A DNA stretch of 64,000 bases, from contig WFMF01000147.1 of NCBI GenBank assembly GCA_011033025.1, forward strand, positions 248,001 to 312,000, given 5' to 3'. Made by a program: the position numbers and the translations under genes. The notes beneath the pieces are model-generated. The model did no database searches, was not told where the DNA came from, and was given only the letters and a program-made list of their open reading frames with translations. This DNA is from Beroe forskalii. Taxonomy: Eukaryota; Ctenophora; Nuda; Beroida; Beroidae. Shown piece by piece: positions 56,967 through 64,000 of this stretch (the first letter of the stretch is position 1; each line of letters starts with the position of its first letter).

Positions 56967-57853
56967 TTTAATTTTGAAAAAGAAAAATAACTTATCCTTC
57001 TGGGACACGAGTGTGTCCCAGAAGGATAAGTTATTTTTAATTTTGAAAAGAAAATAACTTATCCTTCTGGGACATGAGGTGTCCCAGAAGGATAAGTTAT
57101 TTTATTTTACAATGTAGGCGTGTACTGTGTATGCACACATCTTTCTTTGGGGAAGCATGAAGCTGCACTGTGCAGGCGAGTCTGGCAGAAGTGTCATGCA
57201 CGGTGGCACACTTGTCAGGTGTTGCCTGACCCCCTTGCTTAACACATATATCCCTGTCTGGCTCGCATGTATGTGCACACACCTATGCAGGCTTAGGAAC
57301 TGACCCCTACTAGCAGAGTTGTGTTCCTGAGCCAAACACGCCTGCACAGTGCAGCTTCATGCTTCCCTAAAGAAAGATGTGTGCATACACAGTACACACC
57401 CCTACATTGTAAAATAAAAAAACTTGTCCTTCTGGGATATACACGTGTCTCGAAGGATAAGTTATTTTTATTTTTCAAAATTAAAAATAACTTATCCTTC
57501 TGGGACACACTGTGTCTCTAGAAGGATAATTTATTTTTTTTTCAAAATTAAAAAATAACTTATCCTTCTGGGACACACTGTGTACCGAAGGATAAGTTAT
57601 TTTTTCTTTTCAAAAAATAAAAAATAACTTATCCTTTTGGGACACACTGTGTAATAGAAGGATAAGTTATTTTTTCTTTCAAAAAATAAAAATAACTTAT
57701 CCTTTTGGGACACACTCGTGTACCAGAAGGATAAGTTATTTTTCTTTTCAAAATAGAAAATAACTTATCCTTTTGGGACACACTCGTGTACCAGAAGGAT
57801 AAGTTATTTCTATTTAAAAAAAAGGTACAATAACTTATCCTTCTGGTACACCG
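56967..57853. repeat. Right palindrome array with an internal larger palindrome
   Basis: Units are as on the left. Within it, 57104-57413 is a larger inverted repeat with arms of about 75 bases (ACAATGTAGGCGTGTACTGT and complement). Its loop carries TTGCTTAACACATATATCCC, shared with 47820 and, inverted, 51530. Confidence 0.85.
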
Positions 57854-57855
57854 TA

Positions 57856-58619
57856 CGCGCGCGCCGCGCACAAAAATAAATATTAGTTAAAATCTACAAA
57901 ACAGAAATTGATCGACTGAACACTACGTGAAAAGTGCACATAAATCAGAAAAATGTCATCGCGCATTACATAACCTACGTGGGAAATTTTACATCAAAGA
58001 TAAAAAAAAAAAGCTTTTATTCATTTTCACAGATATCTTTCGAACAAAGATTTTCTTACGGGCTTTATATTTTAAAACTATGTAGAACATGAGTTTCAAT
58101 TTCGAAAAAATGTGAAATTGTGACTTGTGACAATGAAAAAATAAATATTCAAAATCCATTAGTCAAGCTTTATTAAAAGCAGTGAATCACATATCAAACA
58201 TGAATTGAGTGTTTTGATATTGACTTTTACCAGAATATTCATCTAAGTTGGCTCATGATAACGCAAGTGTTATCGGCACACTCGAGTAGTGTGAGGTTTA
58301 GAAACCAAAAACAAACCCATCCAGTGATACAATCGGGTAAATAACAAAATTTTATCTGATCAGATGTCCGCATAATTCAGTCACACTGTCGACATGATAA
58401 CATTAAGATAAGTTGTAAGCAGTCTTCCACGAAAACAGCGTCGTATAATTTAAGTGACACATTTACATCTACTTTGCAAACAACGTATGATTCCTGAAAG
58501 CCATAACTTTCTTCTTTCAATCTTTATAGTAAGAAAATTTATAATCTGTATACCTATTGCTGTAAAAGAAAGTTGAGTGAAATAAACACAAAGTACACAG
58601 AATACAGACTGCATGGGTG
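57856..58619. other. 3' flank of DENND6
   Basis: AT-rich sequence. On the gene strand an AATAAAG sequence at about 58166-58172 could serve as a polyadenylation signal, about 450 bases after the stop. Nothing else was recognised. Confidence 0.35.
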
Positions 58620-58752
58620 CTATGACAGGTTGAATGTGGGTTTGAGAGTGCTCTGTAAGTCAGCAGGTAGAACCTCCAACAAGGTATCGATGTGATTCTT
58701 CAGATGGTCTTGTAGTTCGGGGTAGGTCCCCAGTCGGCGCAACGCCTCGTAC
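58620..58752 (-). CDS. DENND6: DENND6 last exon
   Basis: The acceptor is GACTCTCAG before 58752. One base plus 44 codons include the TAG stop at 58622-58620. It encodes YEALRRLGTYPELQDHLKNH and then LLEVLPADLQSTL, equivalent to the vertebrate C-terminus ([20 protein letters not shown]). The acceptor completes an Arg codon with the previous exon. Confidence 0.9.
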
Positions 58753-58986
58753 CTGAGAGTCGAGAAAACGTTGTGAAACGGCTGGCGATCAATACCCAAT
58801 AGTGAACAGGAAAATGCATACTTTTTAAGTATCAGATACGATTTATTCTCATAACTCATATTTTATTATTATTATTTAAGGCTATGATTGTTTATATGAA
58901 TGAAATATGAAATTTGAGATACCGAACAAAAAGCTAGAAGCTACATTGACGTTTAAATACAAAAGTGCACAATTATTTCCTCGTAC

Positions 58987-59094
58987 CTATCTCTGATAAG
59001 AAGGAGCATGTCCACTATCTCCACTTCACTCCTTTCCCCTTTCCAACTGTAAACGTCAGCTTCACTCAGCTGCTCCACGTGTAATAACTCCAAT
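58987..59094 (-). CDS. DENND6: DENND6 exon
   Basis: The acceptor is TTCTGACAAG before 59094 and the donor is GTACGA after 58987. 108 bases, phases 2 in and 2 out. It encodes LELLHVEQLSEADVYSWKGE and VEIVDMLLLIRD, matching the [20 protein letters not shown] region of DENND6A. Confidence 0.9.
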
Positions 59095-59312
59095 CTTGTC
59101 AGAAGTTTCCATTAGTAGTGCGACGGATAGAAATTAAAACTTTAAAACCTAAAATAACAAGCTGATTTCTCTTGGATAGGTTCCCATCGGGTCCCTGAGT
59201 TCCAAAAATGTTAACGAAGATCTCAGCAGGGCAAATATTACTTTTTCCGATTTCCTCTCAGGTGCGTCAGTGCGTATGCGCAAATATGATATCTTCCAAT
59301 TTCCCAAGTTAC

Positions 59313-59428
59313 CTTTGGTTGGCTTCCGTTCTCTTGAGTTGGAACCACTGTTCAAAGGTGGTAGTCTTTAGGAACTTGGCATAGAGATCCTTCCAGTTTC
59401 CTTTCTGGCCCTTGAATTCCGCGCTGTT
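59313..59428 (-). CDS. DENND6: DENND6 exon
   Basis: The acceptor is AATTTGAACAG before 59428 and the donor is GTAACT after 59313. 38 codons plus two bases. It encodes KGNWKDLYAKFLKTTTFEQW, the counterpart of the KGNWKGLYRRFLKSPNFDIW motif that is characteristic of DENND6. Confidence 0.92.
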
Positions 59429-59588
59429 CTGTTCAAATTTCATTGGTAATTCATAACAAAAAAGACCCTTCAAACTTTACTTTCAATTAAGAGGGGAGTT
59501 AAATGCCCGGTTGCTAGTTTACAGAACTTAATATCAGTAAGTTGAAAGTAGGAAATGAATTATTGTAAATGCTTCCATTTGATGGTAC

Positions 59589-59745
59589 CTTAGTCTCCGA
59601 GACACTGGACAGGAAAGCGTCGTGTTGAAACTGGTGCAGCAGTGGAGGCTGCCTGTAGGGATTAATGCTCTTCTGGAGCGGCATCAGACTGCTGATGTAC
59701 TGCTCCAAAGGAATGATCAGTGAGTGGGTTAACTCGGTCAGGTAC
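59589..59745 (-). CDS. DENND6: DENND6 exon whose 5' end is tandemly repeated in the intron
   Basis: The acceptor is CCTTCTTCAG before 59745 and the donor is GTACCA after 59589. One base plus 52 codons. It encodes YLTELTHSLIIPLEQYISSL and MPLQKSINPYRQPPLLHQF, matching the vertebrate [30 protein letters not shown] region of the DENN module. DENND6A is a guanine exchange factor for Rab14 on recycling endosomes. The start of this exon, with its acceptor, is repeated about ten times further upstream on the gene strand. Only the copy at 59745 keeps the frame. Confidence 0.92.
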
Positions 59746-60190
59746 CTGAAGAAGGAATGATCAGTGAGTGGGTTAACTCGGTCAGGTACCTGAAGAATGA
59801 ATGATCAGTGAGTGGGTTAACTCGGTCAGGTACCTGAAGAATGAATGATCAGTGAGTGGGTTAACTCGGTCAGGTACCTGAAGAAGGAATGATCAGTGAG
59901 TGGGTTAACTCGGTCAGGTACCTGAAGAAGGAATGATCAGTGAGTGGGTTAACTCGGTCAGGTAGCTGAAGAAGGAATGGTCAGTGAGTGGGTTAACTCG
60001 GTCAGGTACCTGAAGAAGGAATGATCAGTGAGTGGGTTAACTCGGTCAGGTACCTGAAGAAGGAATGATCAGTGAGTGGGTTAACTCGGTCAGGTACCTG
60101 AAGAAGGAATGATCAGTGAGTGGGTTAACTCGGTCAGGTAGCTGAAGAAGGAATGATCAGTGAGTGGGTTAACTCGGTCAGGTAGCTGAA
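59710..60190. repeat. 44-bp minisatellite made of an exon boundary
   Basis: About eleven head-to-tail copies of a 44-base unit, starting at 59710, 59754, 59798 and so on at exact 44-base steps. Read on the gene strand each unit is CATTCCTTCTTCAG, then GTACCTGACCGAGTTAACCC, then ACTCACTGAT. Thus each holds a splice acceptor, the first 36 bases of the DENND6 exon, and a branch-point-like CTGAT. The outermost copy (about 60186) is preceded by a different pyrimidine tract (TTTTTCTTAAAATTCAG), likely the ancestral intron end. Confidence 0.9.
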
Positions 60191-60892
60191 TTTTAAGAAA
60201 AATCAGTCACACGTAATCAGAAAGTCAGAACACTATTTACATCCAGAACCTAACGACTGAGTGCAAAAGTTTGATGAATGGCGAGTCACTTAATTTTCGA
60301 GACACAATTCGGTTAAAAAGCAAAGTATGATGTGCCCGAGATGTACCTTCAGATGGGTCACAAAAAGGTCCTGTCAACTGTCAAGTTGTGCTTTGAGAAT
60401 CGTGTGTTATATTGGGATCTATTTCTCTACCTTCCTTGAAAATAAATTTCTCAGAACCAGTCGCCTCTGTCATTATTATTAAGCACCATCATTATAGCTG
60501 CATCAGATACAGTATTTGAGTATGTGCTAGGCTAATTGCTTGTCTGAGTCCTGCAATCTTAACATGTTATGAATAACCTGTTACATATTTTTCATATAAC
60601 ATTTAAAACTAGTAAAACAAGAGTCTCAGAGTGACCCTTCTTGACAATCGTATGTTATCTCAGAAACAGTAGCAAATATGACACCTTACGTCGACTATTG
60701 ACCGATGAAAACGTACAATGAAATGTTTCGAGCAATATTCCCCAGAGCAGCATTTATCAAGGCTGCTCGCGTCAGATGTTCAAGTTAGTTAACAGCATTC
60801 GTGCATTACAGACGCAAGCACTGAGCTCTCGATCCAAGTACTCCCATTTAACCTGAGTTTTATTTCTCTTTTGACGTTTTTGCATCTCAACT
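60191..60892. other. DENND6 intron and upstream region of the nested gene
   Basis: No exon was recognised. The region would contain the promoter of the gene starting at 60893; no clear TATA box was assigned. Confidence 0.4.
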
Positions 60893-62353
60893 ATGTTTCT
60901 CGTTTCATTCTTAGCGATTGTCTTTGCCGATTCTTTACACGAAGGTGCAATTAAGACATCACTGGACCCCATTCAATATGAACCGATAAATATACAGGAA
61001 CAACGAAAGGAATTGCAAGAAAAGGAAAATAAACTTCCTGAACATGAGCATCATGGAAAGCAAAAAGAACACCGTGAAGAGGAAAAGGATCATCATGGAC
61101 AGCAAATGGAACAGCATGAACAAGGAAATGTGCATCATGGAAAGCAAAAACACCAGCATGAAGAGGGGAAAGAGCAGCGAAGACTGGCGAAAAGGTCCCT
61201 CCTGCCTCCTTCGGTAAAGGAAGCGACCCAGTCTGCCCTAAGTGAAAATTACACGAAAATGAGACGGAATGCAACCATCGATGGTATTGAGGAGGGTGAA
61301 GTGATCATGGCGTTGAGTATGATTGGTGAGGTTGCCGACTGTATTAAGTACTGTGAGCAAGTGGAAGGGTGTCGGACTTTCACCTTTGATTCAGGAAATT
61401 GCTCACTCCTACGGTCAGAACATCATATGGCCCAAGGTTACGGCGGGGGTAGAATATATAACAAGAACACTGCAATTGGGGATAAGAATTATAAGAGATG
61501 TCTGCAATGTACGGACAGACTGGAAAGATTAGAGAAGAAACGAAAAAATAGAGTCCGATTAAAAAGGATGTGGATCGTGGACACAGATTCTGGTAGATGC
61601 CTGGGGTTAGATCCTGAGAAGAGAACAGAAAATACCAAATACTTGAGGTGGACTACTCAATGCTCCAATGCACTAACATGGGACATCAGGTTAAATTTTT
61701 TGACGAAGGATTATACAATAAGTAAATGGCAGAGAATACCGGTTATCATTACCAAACAAAACACATATTGGAAGTTTGATGTAATAGACGGTGAAACGGA
61801 TGATACATCGGAGAAGGCTTTTCGTGTTGGTTTGAAAGACCAAGGCGGAATCCAAGTAAACCAAATAACCAATCGTACTATAGTAATGATGAGAAAGGGG
61901 GGCTGTAAATTCACCATTGGGGTGTCGATGATTAAATGGATCATGTTTCCAATATTTACGGACAAAAACGTTTCTCAGAGATTTAAAGAAGTTTCATTTG
62001 TAAATCCGATAATCAACAGAACGTGTTCTTTGGACCAGTTCTCCGTTCCTAACGGCGAGGTTCTGAACCCTGGGAATTGGCCATTTTTCCTTCCCGGGTT
62101 TACTGTGACAGTTACCTGCTTCCCAGGATTCAGAGTACAATCAAATGAGTCAGCAACCTCGCAGCACATAACGTGTGCGGAGAACACCATTGCAGAGCCT
62201 TGCTTCAACTTCAATGAAACCAGACCTGATGACATGGGTCAGAGTCCTTTTACAGAAGTAGACAATCACACAAGCTACCAGGACAGTGGCATGTACACAA
62301 GGGTTTCTGATGGCAGCCTTATTCTACATCTATTGCTCTACTTCATGCTATAG
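60893..62353 (+). CDS. Secreted/surface protein with His-rich region, PAN/apple-like and CCP-like modules
   Basis: This is a single-exon ORF of 486 codons nested in a DENND6 intron on the opposite strand. The ATG at 60893 starts a signal peptide (MFLVSFLAIVFA). Residues 38-97 are charged and rich in His, Glu, Lys and Gln with HHGKQ/HHGQQ repeats. RRLAKR at 96-101 is a likely furin-type cleavage site. Residues 145-206 have the Cys spacing of a PAN/apple fold (ADCIKYCEQVEGCRTFTFD). Residues 225-350 include WIVDTDSGRCLGLD and WDIR, suggestive of a ricin-type trefoil. Residues 378-437 carry four Cys around VPNGEV and VTCFPGF, a CCP/sushi module. The last 14 residues are hydrophobic (SLILHLLLYFML), fitting a GPI-anchor signal. 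N-glycosylation sequons are frequent. Function is unknown; these modules mediate extracellular binding. The lack of introns could mean retrocopy origin. Confidence 0.8.
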   Translation: MFLVSFLAIVFADSLHEGAIKTSLDPIQYEPINIQEQRKELQEKENKLPEHEHHGKQKEHREEEKDHHGQQMEQHEQGNVHHGKQKHQHEEGKEQRRLAKRSLLPPSVKEATQSALSENYTKMRRNATIDGIEEGEVIMALSMIGEVADCIKYCEQVEGCRTFTFDSGNCSLLRSEHHMAQGYGGGRIYNKNTAIGDKNYKRCLQCTDRLERLEKKRKNRVRLKRMWIVDTDSGRCLGLDPEKRTENTKYLRWTTQCSNALTWDIRLNFLTKDYTISKWQRIPVIITKQNTYWKFDVIDGETDDTSEKAFRVGLKDQGGIQVNQITNRTIVMMRKGGCKFTIGVSMIKWIMFPIFTDKNVSQRFKEVSFVNPIINRTCSLDQFSVPNGEVLNPGNWPFFLPGFTVTVTCFPGFRVQSNESATSQHITCAENTIAEPCFNFNETRPDDMGQSPFTEVDNHTSYQDSGMYTRVSDGSLILHLLLYFML

Positions 62354-62560
62354 ATTTTCTTTTACATGATGGCGAACTAACATAATGGACCCTTACGGTA
62401 GTAATTCCTGAATTTTAAAATTCTAAAATAGTAAAACAACTTATATTTATTCATCTAATATTATATACAACAGTAGGAAGTGCCGAAATATTATCAGAAA
62501 TCATCCATGTGATCATGTCTCAGTATTTAGTGGGGACTGAAACAAATGAAATAGAGGTCT

Positions 62561-62566
62561 AATAAA
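62561..62566 (+). promoter_or_regulatory. Polyadenylation signal AATAAA
   Basis: AATAAA lies about 210 bases after the stop of the nested gene and is followed within 30 bases by a T-rich stretch (GAATCTTTGTTTC). It is a plausible 3' end for that transcript. Confidence 0.45.
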
Positions 62567-62956
62567 TTGAATCTTTGTTTCTTGCAAAGTATAGGTTAAT
62601 CGAATTCAAGAGTAAAAATTTTCAGAAGTGATATTTTTCGGGAATACTGAAATACGGCATTTGGATTTTTGTGATTGGTGATACTAATTGGTGATACTAA
62701 TTGCTTAATTGGTGAATAGCTTACATTTTCTTGCCTATAATATCTTAATATGCCCAAAATGGATCGGAATGAAAATGCTGCAAGATCGACCATACTACAG
62801 GCCTTTCTGCGGCTGTCATTATTTTAAATCCTTCTTTTAGCTGATAACATAATTCGTTGAATAGTGGTGCCAGTAGTGGTGCCGTGCAATTTATCAACCA
62901 CTACTCTTGAAGGATACATCCTTCCTGTACCTGCATATCACCGAACACTTAACACC

Positions 62957-63297
62957 ATACATTGAACAGTATACATTGTTCACTGTTCACTGTACAGTGT
63001 ACACCATACATTGAACAGTATACATTGTTCACTGTACACTGTACACCGTACACTGTACACTGTACACCGTACACTGTACACCGTACACTGTACACCGCAC
63101 ACTGTACACCGCACAGTGTACACCATACAATGAACAGTATACATTGTTCACTGTTCACTGTACACTGTAAACCGTACACTGTACACTGTACACTGTACAC
63201 TGTACACTGTTCACCGCACACTGCACACCGTACACTGTACACCGTACACTGTACACCGTACACTGTACACCGTACACTGTACACCGTACACTGTACA
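62957..63297. repeat. TGTACAC satellite with larger palindromic periodicity
   Basis: The core unit is 14 bases (CACCGTACACTGTA), with an interspersed longer unit holding CCATACATTGAACAGTATAC and TTGTTCACTG. The unit is rich in GTAC and TGTACA self-complementary steps, so both strands stay free of stops and give meaningless Cys/Val/Tyr/Thr-rich frames. It lies in a DENND6 intron, starting 16 bases from the donor of the 63314 exon. Confidence 0.9.
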
Positions 63298-63313
63298 TGC
63301 GTAGTTCCTCTAC

Positions 63314-63471
63314 CTGCGTATCATGATGTCCTCCACTTCTGGAGGCCTCCTCTTTTCTCCCCTCAGTAACTTCTTCACGTTCTTATCCCGCGAGAGGAAG
63401 GGTTTAAACTTCGTGTAGAACCCGGGTTTACCTCTCAGGGAGGAACTTGAGTGCTCCTTCGGGTTCATTAC
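63314..63471 (-). CDS. DENND6: DENND6 exon
   Basis: The acceptor is CTGACCCCAG before 63471 and the donor is GTAGAG after 63314. 52 codons plus two bases. It encodes SLRGKPGFYTKFKPFLSRDK and NVKKLLRGEKRRPPEVEDI, corresponding to [20 protein letters not shown] of DENND6A. It joins in phase to YLTELTHSL of the 59589-59745 exon across a 3.6-kb intron. Confidence 0.9.
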
Positions 63472-63698
63472 CTGGGGTCAGGGACGTTAGTTGTGACGAT
63501 GGGTCATGAATCGTGCTGCTCAATGAGTTGGAAGTGGTTCGATTATTTCTTTTTTTTCTTAATCTTCTTTTTTCAAATAACTTACTAATTTAGTGCTAGT
63601 CATATTGAATGTAAGCACTAAGCAACCACCCACTAAAGCACTACAGGGGACCCTGCGGTTATCATACACCTAACACAGAAACCATCACCAACTCTCAC

Positions 63699-63879
63699 CT
63701 TGAGCTGTTTGTCAGGGTCGGTGTCGAGGATGATGACGTTGGGCCAGTGTTGGAGGGCCTTGTTGAAGTAGGGGTTGGTGACCCCCAGGATCACACGAGA
63801 AGGGGAGTGGGTCTTGGTGGTGAAGTCAGGGAACTCACTGTCATGAATAGTGAAGTAGGGTCGGTAGTCGTTCCCATAC
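63699..63879 (-). CDS. DENND6: DENND6 exon
   Basis: The acceptor is TGCTATTATAG before 63879 and the donor is GTGAGA after 63699. One base plus 60 codons. It encodes [20 protein letters not shown] and [19 protein letters not shown], almost identical to the [18 protein letters not shown] and [18 protein letters not shown] blocks of vertebrate DENND6. The remaining N-terminal exons lie beyond 64000. Confidence 0.95.
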
Positions 63880-64000
63880 CTATAATAGCAGAGTCAGCGC
63901 ACTAGACAATCAAATCAAGTTTTTATGATAACAGCCACTTCCAATCATGTCAAAAAAGTGTGCTGAAAACTTGAAAAGTGGCGAAGACTCGATAAATCAA

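Larger units (their letters stand above)
51627..57853. mobile_element. Composite: LINE copy B enclosed by opposed palindrome arrays
   Basis: The left end CGGTGTACCAGAAGGATAAG at 51627 and its complement ending at 57853 are inverted, with TA outside both (51625-51626, 57854-57855). From the ends inward, matching sequence extends over about 90 bases. It then continues as arrays of a palindromic unit of about 60-70 bases whose core is AACTTATCCTTCTGG...CCAGAAGGATAAGTT: about four and a half units on the left (51627-51932) and about ten on the right (56967-57853). LINE copy B fills the interior. Most simply, a LINE inserted into a TIR element, but co-mobilisation cannot be ruled out. Confidence 0.75.

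Noticed and set aside
59754-60190. CRISPR-like array of regular 44-base repeats
   Set aside because: There are no distinct spacers; the units abut each other and are copies of an exon boundary in a eukaryotic gene.
62949-63369. Cys/Val/Tyr-rich and His/Thr-rich frames of over 110 codons
   Set aside because: They arise from the TGTACAC satellite, which lacks stop codons on both strands.

Overview
This window is nuclear DNA of an animal, most likely an invertebrate. It has spliced genes with GT/AG introns, exons that match two metazoan gene families, non-LTR (CR1/L2-like) retrotransposons, a Penelope-like element of the Naiad type, and many small inverted-repeat DNA transposons. No prokaryotic operons, rRNA, tRNA or CRISPR were seen. 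The species cannot be named from the sequence.

Two host genes lie on the minus strand. The first is an ARHGAP21/ARHGAP23-type Rho GTPase-activating protein. Nine exons are placed between 39203 and 16736, and every intron phase joins correctly. They encode an upstream linker, a PDZ domain split over three exons, a proline-rich linker and a PH domain split over three exons. The catalytic RhoGAP domain was not found and should lie beyond the left edge. The second is DENND6, a Rab guanine-exchange-factor-type DENN protein. Its last six exons run from 63879 to the stop codon at 58620. Inside a DENND6 intron, on the opposite strand, sits a single-exon gene (60893-62353) for a secreted or surface protein with a His/Glu/Lys-rich stretch, a dibasic site, a PAN/apple-like segment and a CCP/sushi-like module.

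The rest is mostly mobile and repeated DNA. 1-311 is the fragment of a TIR element. 313-1610 is a GGGAGCCC minisatellite. 1762-3602 is a TTAA-flanked element with a satellite core. 4042-4479 is a MITE. 5261-11545 is a Naiad element whose 3' pseudo-LTR is split by an 8914-11377 TIR element; that element in turn holds a 9906-10658 MITE. 15300-16322 is another TIR element. The ARHGAP introns carry purine-rich arrays and, at 32982-36454, a second copy of the CACTCAG TIR element with two further insertions. 36823-37408 is a MITE. 39729-44720 is a broken LINE. 45613-47627 holds nested foldback elements. 48180-51184 is a minus-strand LINE with an intact 925-codon ORF. 51627-57853 is a second copy of the first LINE, enclosed by opposed arrays of palindromes.

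The most notable structures are these: a 44-bp minisatellite built from a DENND6 splice acceptor; the LINE enclosed by palindrome arrays; nested insertions whose empty sites are present elsewhere in the same window; and the nested secreted-protein gene.
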